Below, in pieces: positions 24,666 to 32,830 of a stretch of 64,000 nucleotides of DNA; positions within the stretch are counted from its first letter, which is position 1, and every line of letters begins with the position of its first letter. Location of the stretch: positions 620,001 to 684,000 of the forward strand of contig NZ_QCZD01000003.1 in the NCBI RefSeq assembly GCF_003075045.1. The letters are read 5' to 3'. Below the pieces are notes generated by a model. That model made no database searches, was not told where the DNA came from, and worked only from the letters and a program-made list of their open reading frames with translations. Source of the stretch: Maribacter litoralis (GTDB lineage: Bacteria > Bacteroidota > Bacteroidia > Flavobacteriales > Flavobacteriaceae). A program made the translations under genes and the position numbers.

Positions 24666-24791
24666 TGTCAGTTCGAGTGGTTTTTAATTCAATATTTTCA
24701 TTGAATTAAAAAATGTATCGAGAACCTTTTGGTACACGAAAGCTTCTCGATACTAATTTTCTCGTACCTCAAAAATTCACTCGAAGTGACA
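24666..24791. repeat. Long imperfect palindromic element (MITE-like)
   Basis: TGTCAGTTCGAGTG (24666-24679) pairs with CACTCGAAGTGACA (24778-24791) with one mismatch. Nested inside are GTATCGAGAA (24715-24724) with TTCTCGATAC (24744-24753), and a separate hairpin with arms TTAATTCAAT/ATTGAATTAA near 24684-24709. From general knowledge, repeats starting GTCA-TTCGAG are scattered through flavobacterial genomes. No transposase is present. Confidence 0.7.
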
Positions 24792-24991
24792 ATTAAACAC
24801 TTGTAATATTGATATAAGTCTTGCTTTAAACTTCATTAAGAATAATGCGGGGTTCATCTGAATTTCTTAGCGCTTTTTACCATATTACACAATTTACTTA
24901 CAATCCTGAAATTCTTCATTATGAACCGAAATAACTATTATAGTTGTCATTATGTAAAGTTTTGTTTACTTTTAGGATATAATAATAGATT
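24792..24991. other. AT-rich gene-free region
   Basis: No gene, hairpin or clear promoter consensus was found in this region upstream of the membrane protein/XRE pair. It probably holds their promoter. Confidence 0.4.
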
Positions 24992-25408
24992 ATGAGTTTA
25001 CAAATACTACCCAATAGGTTTAAAATAGTTGGACTATTTACATTCTTTATTTTCTGTGGAATACCTTCAATTATTTCTTTTTTCATGGGATTTACCCAAC
25101 CTTTTGAAAGCAATGAAAATTCACCATTTCTTCATGAATTATTGAATCCCACTATAATGAAATATGCAAATATTTTTACGATTCTAGGAATGTTGGTTTA
25201 TATGTTATCAAAAGAAAAAGTAGAGGATGATTACATTACCAAATTAAGATTAGAATCATATCAACTAGCTACTATACTATGTTTAGCAATAACCTTCATT
25301 TTACATTTAATCAATTCTGAAATGATGTTTAATCTATCTTATCCCTTATATATCTTCATTACTATTTATCTTATCACATTTTATTTTAAAAAAAGACAAA
25401 TACACTAA
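24992..25408 (+). CDS. Hypothetical membrane protein next to XRE regulator
   Basis: A 138-residue protein with four hydrophobic helices and few charges; a conserved-looking loop is KEKVEDDYITKLRLESYQLA (about 71-90). Its stop overlaps the next start by one base (TAATG), so it is coupled to the HTH gene. This pairing of a four-helix membrane protein with a 65-residue XRE regulator is common in Gram-positives and Bacteroidetes; the membrane protein may be its target or a sensor. Confidence 0.75.
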   Translation: MSLQILPNRFKIVGLFTFFIFCGIPSIISFFMGFTQPFESNENSPFLHELLNPTIMKYANIFTILGMLVYMLSKEKVEDDYITKLRLESYQLATILCLAITFILHLINSEMMFNLSYPLYIFITIYLITFYFKKRQIH

Positions 25409-25605
25409 TGAAAAATCTGGTAAAAGTAGAACGAGCTCGATTAGATCTTACTCAAGCAGATTTAGCAGAAAAACTAGGGGTTTCAAGACAAACTATTCAT
25501 GCTATTGAAAAAAACAAATTTAACCCTTCAGTAATTTTAGCACTTAAAATGGCAAAATTATTCAGTCTAACAGTTGAAGAGTTATTCATTATAGAAGAAG
25601 AGTAA
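25408..25605 (+). CDS. XRE-family HTH transcriptional regulator (YozG-like, single domain)
   Basis: A 65-residue protein that is only an HTH_3 domain: RARLDLTQADLAEKLGVSRQ (helices 1-3) and TIHAIEKNKFNPSVILALKM (recognition helix and helix 4), ending in VEELFIIEEE. It has no ligand domain. Coupled to the preceding membrane protein gene. Confidence 0.9.
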   Translation: MKNLVKVERARLDLTQADLAEKLGVSRQTIHAIEKNKFNPSVILALKMAKLFSLTVEELFIIEEE

Positions 25606-25626
25606 ATCTTAAAAAGCACATAAATA

Positions 25627-26199
25627 TTACCCCAAAATCTTCCCCACCAATTTCTGCAATTCCCCAACAACCTCTTCTTCAAACCAAGGATTCTTTCTTC
25701 GCCAAAAATGATTCACCGGTGAGGGGTGTGGCAGCAAGAAAAACTTTGGCAAAAATTCTTTGTAGTGCAAAACATTTTCAGTCAGGTTCTTTTTAGCTTG
25801 TTCGCCCAAGTACTGGTCTTGAGCATATTTACCAATAAATAAAATGAGTTTTACATTCTCAAATTCCTCCCACACCTTAGGGTGCCACAAAGGAGCACAT
25901 TCTTTTCTGGGTGGTAAATCTCCTGTTTTTCCTTTGCCAGGATAGCAAAACCCCATGGGCAATACGGCAAAATTATCGGGATCATAAAATACTTCTTCAT
26001 TGACACCTAGCCATTCCCGTAATTTTCTGCCACTGGGATCGTCCCACGCTTTGTTTTCCACATGCGCCTTTCTTCCCGGTGCCTGACTCACCAATATAAT
26101 TTTAGAATTCTTATTACCGGCTACTATGGGTCTAGGGTCTAATGGCAAATGTGCTTCACAAACCTTGCAATTTCTTATCTCAGCTAGTAACTCTTGCAT
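25627..26199 (-). CDS. Uracil-DNA glycosylase superfamily protein
   Basis: A 190-residue protein. It has the UDG-fold patterns: RNCKVCEAHLPLDPRPIVAG at the start, IILVSQAPGRKAH (about 34-46; motif A, GQAPG type), FYDPDNFAVLPMGFCYPGKG (about 71-90), LILFIGKYAQDQYL and LLPHPSPVNHFW (motif B, HPSP, about 156-167). Only CKVC is left of the Fe-S cysteines of family 4, so an iron-sulfur cluster is unlikely. DNA repair role is likely but the base specificity is unknown. Confidence 0.85.
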   Translation of the reverse strand: MQELLAEIRNCKVCEAHLPLDPRPIVAGNKNSKIILVSQAPGRKAHVENKAWDDPSGRKLREWLGVNEEVFYDPDNFAVLPMGFCYPGKGKTGDLPPRKECAPLWHPKVWEEFENVKLILFIGKYAQDQYLGEQAKKNLTENVLHYKEFLPKFFLLPHPSPVNHFWRRKNPWFEEEVVGELQKLVGKILG

Positions 26200-26262
26200 G
26201 GTTCAATACTATAGATTCTAAATTATTCGATAATTACCTAAGGATTTAATGGCAAAATTATG

Positions 26263-26607
26263 CTATAACAATTTTAGTGGTTCCCCATCAAAACTGAGAC
26301 CTTCGAATCCGGTTTTCATGAAATTTCTAATATTCTGATGAGAGCTTCCCTTTAAATCCAATAAGACCTCATCAAAATAATATTGACCAAAACAAGCTAA
26401 GGTTTCTTCTTTAGAAAACCCCTCTTTAATGGCAAATGAAAACAACTTACACGAACCGGAATTTTGCCCCACTTCATTGCTTACTTCTCCATTAGTATAT
26501 GCCGTAGGAGTAAAACTGTACTTGGAATCTATAACCACCATCGTGTCTGAAAACAAAATATCTTTGGGTGCAGCCGCTAGTTTTTTCTTAAACTCTTCTA
26601 AAGTCAT
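26263..26607 (-). CDS. HopJ type III effector-like protein
   Basis: A 114-residue protein matching the HopJ family (PF08888): FSDTMVVIDSKYSFTPTAY (about 19-37), then NGEVSNEVGQNSGSCKLFSF (about 39-58) and ACFGQYYFDEVL. The family name comes from plant pathogens, but members occur in many free-living bacteria, and no secretion system is present here. Function is unknown; it is small, soluble and cytoplasmic. Confidence 0.88.
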   Translation of the reverse strand: MTLEEFKKKLAAAPKDILFSDTMVVIDSKYSFTPTAYTNGEVSNEVGQNSGSCKLFSFAIKEGFSKEETLACFGQYYFDEVLLDLKGSSHQNIRNFMKTGFEGLSFDGEPLKLL

Positions 26608-26640
26608 GGTTAGTTGTTTAGGTATTTAATGGTTTATGAA

Positions 26641-26928
26641 TCAGATATTAATGTTCAAATATAATGAAACCCTGTTTTTTACCTCCACTTTACCTTCATT
26701 CAAATTTTGTGATATTGGGAGCATGCTTGAAACACCCAATGCATACCTATTGTAATTTGCCTCTACCCCAACACGGGCAAAATATACTTCGCCACCCGTA
26801 TCGGTAACCGTAAAACCAAACTCTTCGTTCTCTGCAAAAAACTCCCTTCCCAAAGAGAATTCCCATTTTGAATTATTCTTAACCCTATAACCCTTTCTAA
26901 GAATTAACTCTTGACTCTTTTGAAAGTA
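26641..26928 (-). pseudogene. C-terminal fragment of an outer-membrane protein
   Basis: The open frame runs from about 26928 (after an in-frame TAA) to the stop at 26641, without a signal peptide. It reads like the last strands of a beta-barrel: ELILRKGYRVKNNSKWEFSL, then GEVYFARVGVEANYNRYALG and KNRVSLYLNINI. A TTG at 26853 could serve as a start but lies in the middle of a strand (KWEFSLGREFF). The N-terminal part of the gene is gone; rsmI begins its 3' end 15 bp away. Confidence 0.6.
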
Positions 26929-26945
26929 AATGATTTAGTCAAATA

Positions 26946-27617
26946 CTATTTATTCCCCCCAACAATAATAACAATTTCCCCTTTTGGCGGTTTTTCGGTA
27001 AAATGTTTTAAAACTTCTTCGGCAGTACCTCGAACGATTTCTTCGTAGAGTTTGGTCAACTCTCTAGAAACAGAAATGGGTCTTTCCGCTCCAAAATATT
27101 CTACAAAATTGCCCAAAGTCTTTAATAGCTTATGCGGAGATTCATAGAAGATTATAGTACGTGGCTCTTCAGCTAATAACTTTAAACGTGTTTGTCTTCC
27201 TTTTTTTACGGGTAAAAATCCTTCGAAAACAAACTTATCATTGGGTAAGCCACTATTGACCAATGCCGGAACAAAAGCTGTTGCCCCTGGTAAACATTCA
27301 ACTTCAACCCCCGCTTCTACACATGCACGAGTTAACAAAAATCCGGGATCGGAAATTGCAGGTGTGCCTGCATCTGAAATCAATGCGATGTTCTCACCTC
27401 CTTTTAGCTTTCCCACTAAAAAATCGACCATTTTATGCTCATTATGCATGTGGTGACTTTTCATTTGCGTACCAATTTCAAAATGTTGCAAAAGCTTCCC
27501 ACTGGTACGGGTATCTTCCGCCAAAATTAAATCTACCTCCTTTAATACCCGAATGGCCCTAAAGGTCATATCCTCTAAATTACCAATTGGTGTTGGCACC
27601 AAATACAGCTTTCCCAT
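26946..27617 (-). CDS. rsmI: 16S rRNA (cytidine(1402)-2'-O)-methyltransferase
   Basis: A 223-residue tetrapyrrole-methylase-fold enzyme that methylates the ribose of C1402 in 16S rRNA. Motifs: LYLVPTPIGNLEDMTFRAI (about 4-22), ILAEDTRTSGKLL (about 32-44), ALISDAGTPAISDPGFLL (about 78-95) and FYESPHKLLKTL (about 157-168), all family hallmarks. Length is slightly short of the E. coli enzyme, as is common in Bacteroidetes. Confidence 0.95.
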   Translation of the reverse strand: MGKLYLVPTPIGNLEDMTFRAIRVLKEVDLILAEDTRTSGKLLQHFEIGTQMKSHHMHNEHKMVDFLVGKLKGGENIALISDAGTPAISDPGFLLTRACVEAGVEVECLPGATAFVPALVNSGLPNDKFVFEGFLPVKKGRQTRLKLLAEEPRTIIFYESPHKLLKTLGNFVEYFGAERPISVSRELTKLYEEIVRGTAEEVLKHFTEKPPKGEIVIIVGGNK

Positions 27618-27731
27618 AATATTCTATCGTGAACAACCTTAAGGCACGACCTTAAAGCATTGAATTGCAAATTTAAATTAGAATTTTACGTAACGTAAGA
27701 ACTATTTAAATTTCCATTATCTATTAAAAAA

Positions 27732-27751
27732 ACCCAACACAAGTGCTGGGT
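27732..27751 (-). terminator. Terminator of the 27775-28467 gene
   Basis: ACCCAACAC and GTGCTGGGT pair with one mismatch around aa; on the minus strand a T6 tract follows. Confidence 0.75.
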
Positions 27752-27774
27752 CTACGTTACAAATATTGTAATTA

Positions 27775-28467
27775 TTAAGAGAATCTACGCGATACCAGTT
27801 CAACAAAGCGTTCTTCAAAAGCTTCTTTACCTACCCAATTATTATAATCGGGCTTAACCATATTCTTTATAAAAGCTATTGATCGTTCTTCGGTGTCTAT
27901 CGTATTTAATTGTGATAGTACACGGTTATAATCTTCCATACTATCATTAAACAAATGCTTAACAAATGCCAAGCGATCGTTTAAGTCAATTTTTACGTTA
28001 CTCTTTGCCAAACGATCATTAAGAGACTTTGGCAATGCTTCCGCCTGTTTTAAATCTGCTTTGGTAGGGGTAAATAATTCTTTGTCATTCTTCATTAAAT
28101 CAGGCTTTGACATAAACTCCGTCAAAACATCCTCTAATTCATCGCTGCTAGGCATTTCAGAAACAAATCCTTTAATAGTATCCATACCTGGGTACTGGAT
28201 GATATCTTCTTCATGCGGGTTACTTTCCGGTACCGATTTATTTGAATCCAATACGGCATTGGCCATCTCTTCAAATTTAGCCGCTATCGCATTTTTAGAA
28301 ACATCAACTTCCATATCATTGAGCTCTACCTCAATAAACTTTAATACCGCTAATTTTTCATACAAGTTTTTAGAAATCTCATACAAACTTGTAACATCAT
28401 CTAAGTTCTCTGCAGTCAAAATTTCTGTAGATAACTTTCTCAATTCCAGTTTCAACTTGTTTTTCAT
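27775..28467 (-). CDS. Conserved hypothetical protein
   Basis: A 230-residue acidic, mainly alpha-helical cytoplasmic protein. The N-terminus is coiled-coil-like (EISKNLYEKLAVLKFIEVEL), the middle a low-complexity linker (about 80-120), and the C-terminus, DRLAFVKHLFNDSMEDYNRV then IAFIKNMVKPDYNNWVGKE, is the most family-like part. I recognise it only as a type found in many flavobacteria, without function. It is divergent from tdk. Confidence 0.75.
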   Translation of the reverse strand: MKNKLKLELRKLSTEILTAENLDDVTSLYEISKNLYEKLAVLKFIEVELNDMEVDVSKNAIAAKFEEMANAVLDSNKSVPESNPHEEDIIQYPGMDTIKGFVSEMPSSDELEDVLTEFMSKPDLMKNDKELFTPTKADLKQAEALPKSLNDRLAKSNVKIDLNDRLAFVKHLFNDSMEDYNRVLSQLNTIDTEERSIAFIKNMVKPDYNNWVGKEAFEERFVELVSRRFS

Positions 28468-28571
28468 AGTACAATTTTTAGGGTCAAGACCTAAATAGCA
28501 GGATTTTTAAATACCTTTATCATCTTTAAAGAATAAACGAAAATCCAGTTATTTTCGTCTAAAATTACAAA

Positions 28572-29216
28572 ATGTTTCTTGAAAACACAGTTAATCATAA
28601 AGAACAATTCGGCTGGATAGAAGTCATTGCCGGCTCTATGTTTTCTGGAAAGACAGAAGAATTGATTCGTAGACTTAAGCGTGCCCAATTTGCCAAATTA
28701 AAGGTTGAAATCTTTAAGCCAATGGTAGATACCCGTTATGATGATGAAATGGTAGTATCGCACGATGCCAATGAAATTAGGTCTACACCTGTACCTGCAG
28801 CTGCCAACATTCGCATATTGGCAGATACTTGTGATGTTATTGGCATTGACGAAGCTCAATTCTTTGATGATGAAATAGTTACCGTTTGTAACGACTTGGC
28901 CAATAAAGGTGTTAGAGTAATCGTTGCTGGTCTGGATATGGATTTTAAAGGAAAACCATTCGGTCCCATGCCAGCACTTATGGCCACTGCAGAATATGTC
29001 ACCAAAGTACACGCCATTTGTACCCGTACCGGAAATTTAGCCAATTATAGTTTTAGAAAATCCAGCAACGACAAACTGGTAATGCTAGGTGAGGTAAATG
29101 AATATGAACCTTTAAGCAGAGGTGCATTTTATAAGGCGATGCTCAAAGAGAAAGTAAAAACCATAGATGTAAATTCTGAAGAGGTCAATACCACCAAAAA
29201 AAGTAAAAATGGCTAA
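28572..29216 (+). CDS. tdk: Thymidine kinase (type II)
   Basis: A 214-residue enzyme that phosphorylates thymidine. P-loop GSMFSGKTEELI (about 21-32), Walker-B-like DEAQFF (about 96-101) and the thymidine-binding lasso before the C-terminus. The usual zinc ribbon of four Cys is missing: only ICTRTG (about 155) keeps one Cys, and the C-terminal CXXH/C pair is absent. Its stop overlaps the alr start by 8 bp. Confidence 0.93.
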   Translation: MFLENTVNHKEQFGWIEVIAGSMFSGKTEELIRRLKRAQFAKLKVEIFKPMVDTRYDDEMVVSHDANEIRSTPVPAAANIRILADTCDVIGIDEAQFFDDEIVTVCNDLANKGVRVIVAGLDMDFKGKPFGPMPALMATAEYVTKVHAICTRTGNLANYSFRKSSNDKLVMLGEVNEYEPLSRGAFYKAMLKEKVKTIDVNSEEVNTTKKSKNG

Positions 29217-30315
29217 GGCAGAAGAGACCGTTTTAGAAATTGACCTAAATGCACTTGGTCATAATTACAACTTTTTACGATCCAAAATTAAGCCTGACAC
29301 CAAATTTATGGCGGTTGTAAAAGCATACGCCTATGGTAGCGAATCGGTTGCCATTGCGAACCATTTGCAAGATTTGGGAGCCGACTATTTTGCCGTCGCA
29401 TATGTCAACGAGGGCATAGCCCTTAGAGAAGGTGGTATAACCGCACCTATTTTGGTCTTGCACCCACAAAAAATACATTTTGCAACGTTGATCGAACATC
29501 AGCTTGAACCAAGTATTTATTCGCTATCTATATTATCGGATTTTATAGCAACGGCAAGTAGCTTGAATATACATGAGTATCCGGTTCATTTGAAATTTAA
29601 TACCGGACTTAATAGATTAGGTTTTTCTGCGGATGAACTGCCAGATATTTCAAACTTGATTCATCAACAAAAAGCAATTAAAGTCATTGCCGTTTTATCA
29701 CATTTAGCAGCAACAGAAGACCACGGAGAAAAAGAATTCACCAATCTGCAATTGACCCGTTTCAGTGATATCTGTAAACAGGTAGATTCGCTATTTGAAC
29801 ATAGCATTCTTAAGCATGTTCTCAACACATCGGGTATCATTAATTACACTCGTGCGCAATATGATATGGTACGAAGTGGTATAGGACTGTATGGCTATGG
29901 CAATGAACCTTATATTGATGAGCAATTACAACCAGTGATGACCTTAAAAACCATCATTGCTCAAAAGCATATTATTCGTTCAGGAGAATCTGTTGGATAT
30001 AATCGAAAATACACCTCCGAGAAAGATACGGTAACCGCTACCTTACCTCTGGGCCACGCCGATGGTATCGGTAGAGAGTATGGTCATGGCAAAACCTATG
30101 TTAGCGTTCACGGTCAACTAGCACCAATCATCGGAAATGTGTGTATGGATATGATTATGATCGATGTTACCAACATAGCATGTGAAGAAGGAGATGAAGT
30201 AATTATTTTTGGTAAAACTTTACCAGCAAGCGAATTTGCCGAAACGGCACAAACCATTTCATATGAACTGTTAACGGGTCTTTCTCAGCGAATTAAAAGA
30301 ACAATCGTTCATTGA
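29209..30315 (+). CDS. alr: Alanine racemase
   Basis: A 368-residue PLP enzyme making D-alanine for peptidoglycan. PLP lysine is Lys38 in MAVVKAYAYGS; the catalytic Tyr is in SVGYNRKY (about 264); GNVCMDMIMIDVT (about 311-323) is the dimer-interface Cys-Met loop; and GLSQRIKRT closes the C-terminal barrel. The gene overlaps tdk by 8 bp, so both are translated from one mRNA. Confidence 0.95.
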   Translation: MAKAEETVLEIDLNALGHNYNFLRSKIKPDTKFMAVVKAYAYGSESVAIANHLQDLGADYFAVAYVNEGIALREGGITAPILVLHPQKIHFATLIEHQLEPSIYSLSILSDFIATASSLNIHEYPVHLKFNTGLNRLGFSADELPDISNLIHQQKAIKVIAVLSHLAATEDHGEKEFTNLQLTRFSDICKQVDSLFEHSILKHVLNTSGIINYTRAQYDMVRSGIGLYGYGNEPYIDEQLQPVMTLKTIIAQKHIIRSGESVGYNRKYTSEKDTVTATLPLGHADGIGREYGHGKTYVSVHGQLAPIIGNVCMDMIMIDVTNIACEEGDEVIIFGKTLPASEFAETAQTISYELLTGLSQRIKRTIVH

Positions 30316-30400
30316 TTTGTTAACATTTATTTAAGGAATCGTTTTTTTTAGTAAATTGCTACACTTATTATATTAACCATTAATAAAAAACATTAGAAAC

Positions 30401-30808
30401 ATGTTAAAAGAATTTAAGGAGTTTATTATGACAGGTAATGTCATAGATTTAGCCGTAGCCGTATTACTTGCAGGTGCTATGGGATTAGTTGTTAGCGGAT
30501 TCGTTGGCGATATCATGATGCCAATCGTTGGTCACTTTAGCGGAGGTGTAGATTTTGCTGATATGAAAGTTGTATTGGACGAAGCAGTTGTTGCTGCAGA
30601 CGGGTCAGTAACAAAACCAGAAAATGCTATTCTTTACGGTAAGTGGATCAATGCTATTATCAACTTAATTATCGTTGGTTTTGTATTATTTATGATTGTT
30701 AAAGCTTACAACAAAACAAAAACTCCACCAGCTCCAGTAGAAGAAGCTCCAAAAGGTCCTACTGCTGAAGAACTATTGATAGAGATTAGAGATGCTTTAA
30801 AAAAGTAA
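30401..30808 (+). CDS. mscL: Large-conductance mechanosensitive channel
   Basis: A 135-residue inner-membrane protein with the MscL layout: FKEFIMTGNVIDLAVAVLLA (helix 1, 4-23), a periplasmic loop with Asp/Glu-rich sequence (about 50-80), AIINLIIVGFVLFMIVKAYN (helix 2, about 87-106) and a C-terminal amphipathic helix. It opens under hypo-osmotic shock. Length is as in E. coli (136). Confidence 0.96.
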   Translation: MLKEFKEFIMTGNVIDLAVAVLLAGAMGLVVSGFVGDIMMPIVGHFSGGVDFADMKVVLDEAVVAADGSVTKPENAILYGKWINAIINLIIVGFVLFMIVKAYNKTKTPPAPVEEAPKGPTAEELLIEIRDALKK

Positions 30809-30863
30809 TTTAAAATACACCCTTATTTAAGGGAGCCGTTGCACTGCAACATATTTTAACTTA

Positions 30864-30908
30864 AACCGTCAACACTGTTTCGCTAACAACGTTGACGGTT
30901 CTTTTTTT
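30864..30908 (+). terminator. Terminator of mscL
   Basis: AACCGTCAAC and GTTGACGGTT (10-bp perfect stem) are followed by seven T; it starts 55 bp after the stop. Confidence 0.9.
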
Positions 30909-30942
30909 AAATTATGTATTTTCGCATCACCACTATTCAGAA

Positions 30943-31401
30943 TCAATTTAACAAATAAGGTGTCAAATCTTGATTCTGTTTTTTCATAATGCCAGTTTGA
31001 AATGATATTATTTTATTATTTTCAGTAATTACAGGAAGCATTATTTTTTTCCCACATATGACGAAGTATACATTTTCAAAATCTGCATAGTTTTTTTTAT
31101 ACAGATTGAAATCTACCAAATTCATACTTTCTGCTCCTTTATAGTCTTTTATAACATAGTTTGTTTCGCAATCTTTTCCCATAGAATTCTTAATGGATTT
31201 AAAGTCTTTCTTAAAGAATTCTTGGTATCCTTCTTTATTGGTAATGTTATTACTTAAAGACAAAAAAGCTTTAAGATTTGAAACATCTTCTTTAAGGATA
31301 GTGTTTTCTACAAAATCTTCAATTAACCTTTCTTGTGCATGAAGCTTACTCTCCGCTAATAAAGCCATTAGTACAATAAATACATAAACGTTAGTTTTCA
31401 T
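30943..31401 (-). CDS. Secreted hypothetical protein
   Basis: A 152-residue protein with signal peptide (MKTNVYVFIVLMALLAESKLHAQ). The ATG at 31401 has a GGA-rich site (AAAAGGA) 8 bp upstream, which decides against the ATG at 31410. The mature part has two cysteines (KDCETN, ICGKK) and a pattern with many Lys/Asn, perhaps a small alpha/beta fold. Family not recognised; the base composition is low in GC like the flanking region. Confidence 0.6.
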   Translation of the reverse strand: MKTNVYVFIVLMALLAESKLHAQERLIEDFVENTILKEDVSNLKAFLSLSNNITNKEGYQEFFKKDFKSIKNSMGKDCETNYVIKDYKGAESMNLVDFNLYKKNYADFENVYFVICGKKIMLPVITENNKIISFQTGIMKKQNQDLTPYLLN

Positions 31402-31701
31402 TTTTAACATCCTTTTAGTGTGTTGGGAGATATACCTCCATTTTTATTAATAGTTTGAAAAATGATGGAATTATATCATCTTGTTATCGAATGAATTGTA
31501 TAACTTCTATCAAATAAAAAATTAAGTTAAAGAAATATTATTCTTGAGGAATACTACAAATAATGTCATAATCAGAAATATTACATTGAATATAATTCTC
31601 TATATAAATATATTTATTTTCTAGGCAATTATTAAAATAAGAAAAAGATATTGTTACAAATTAAACATTTTGTTATATTTTGATTATTCTTTTCTTTTTT
31701 G
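31402..31701. other. AT-rich gene-free region
   Basis: About 300 bp of very AT-rich sequence. No ORF, hairpin with a T tract or repeat of note was seen. Confidence 0.5.
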
Positions 31702-31732
31702 CTTGTGCAAGTATCAGTAATACGTATTTTTG
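31702..31732 (+). promoter_or_regulatory. Promoter of asd
   Basis: CTTG (31702-31705) and TATTTTTG (31725-31732, matches TAnnTTTG) are 19 bp apart, the correct spacing. Transcription would begin near 31739, which makes the upstream in-frame start at 31730 impossible and supports the ATG at 31757. Confidence 0.65.
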
Positions 31733-31756
31733 CCGCTTAATATAATTGTTTTACAA

Positions 31757-32746
31757 ATGAAAGTAGCTGTAATTGGTGCCACAGGCATGGTTGGCGATGT
31801 AATGTTGAAAGTATTGGCTGAGCGTAATTTCCCTTTAACGGAGTTATTATTGGTAGCCTCTGAACGTTCTGTAGGTAAAAAGATGACCTTTAAAGGAAAA
31901 GAACATACGGTTATAGGCTTAGCTGATGCGGTAGCCGCAAGACCAAATATTGCCATATTCTCTGCGGGTGGTGATACCTCTTTAGAATGGGCTCCTAAAT
32001 TTGCAGAAGTGGGAACTACGGTAGTAGATAATTCCTCTGCTTGGAGAATGGACCCAACCAAAAAATTGGTGGTTCCTGAAATCAATGCTCATGAGCTTAC
32101 AGCAGAAGATAAAATCATTGCAAACCCTAACTGTTCTACCATACAGTTGGTAATGGCATTGCACCCTTTACACAACAAATACAAAATGAAACGTGTGGTT
32201 GTTTCAACCTATCAGTCGGTTTCCGGTACTGGTGTAAAAGCGGTAAAACAATTGGAAAATGAAATTGCCGGCGTGCAAGGAGAAATGGCGTACCCTTACC
32301 CAATTGGTAGAAATGCATTGCCACATTGTGACGTTTTCATGGAAAACGGTTATACTAAAGAAGAAATGAAACTGGCTCGTGAGCCACAGAAAATATTAGA
32401 TGATCGTACATTTTCGGTGAGTGCAACTGCCGTACGTATTCCTACCGCTGGTGGTCACTCCGAATCCGTTAACGTTGAATTTGAAAATGACTTTGAACTG
32501 AACGAGGTACGCAAGTTGTTAAACGAAATGCCAGGTGTAACCGTACAAGACAACCCAGACACCAATACGTACCCAATGCCAATTTATGCTCATGATAAAG
32601 ATGAAGTCTTTGTTGGGCGTTTACGTAGAGATGAAACACAAAGAAATACGTTGAACATGTGGATCGTTGCAGATAACCTTAGAAAAGGTGCTGCTACGAA
32701 TGCAGTGCAAATTTCTGAATACCTAGTAGAAAAAGGACTGGTCTAA
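31757..32746 (+). CDS. asd: Aspartate-semialdehyde dehydrogenase
   Basis: A 329-residue enzyme reducing aspartyl phosphate on the lysine/methionine/threonine/diaminopimelate route. NADPH loop GATGMVGDVM (8-17), catalytic Cys126 in ANPNCSTIQL and His in GGHSESVNVEF (about 235-245). VVVSTYQSVSGTG (about 143-155) is family-typical. Start chosen at MKVAVIGAT because the promoter lies just before; a TTG at 31730 is inside the -7 element. Confidence 0.95.
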   Translation: MKVAVIGATGMVGDVMLKVLAERNFPLTELLLVASERSVGKKMTFKGKEHTVIGLADAVAARPNIAIFSAGGDTSLEWAPKFAEVGTTVVDNSSAWRMDPTKKLVVPEINAHELTAEDKIIANPNCSTIQLVMALHPLHNKYKMKRVVVSTYQSVSGTGVKAVKQLENEIAGVQGEMAYPYPIGRNALPHCDVFMENGYTKEEMKLAREPQKILDDRTFSVSATAVRIPTAGGHSESVNVEFENDFELNEVRKLLNEMPGVTVQDNPDTNTYPMPIYAHDKDEVFVGRLRRDETQRNTLNMWIVADNLRKGAATNAVQISEYLVEKGLV

Positions 32747-32766
32747 ACCCTATCAATAGAACGTTA

Positions 32767-32802
32767 AAACCTTCAAAACTTCTCTGTTTTGAAGGTTTTT
32801 TT
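32767..32802 (+). terminator. Terminator of asd
   Basis: AAACCTTCAAAAC and GTTTTGAAGGTTT form a 13-bp perfect stem followed by T-rich sequence. Confidence 0.9.
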
Positions 32803-32830
32803 ATGGTACTTTAGTGCAAACTCAACTACC

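Noticed and set aside
26263..26607. Type III secretion system suggested by the HopJ name
   Set aside because: No secretion gene is in the window, and the family is widespread in bacteria without such systems.
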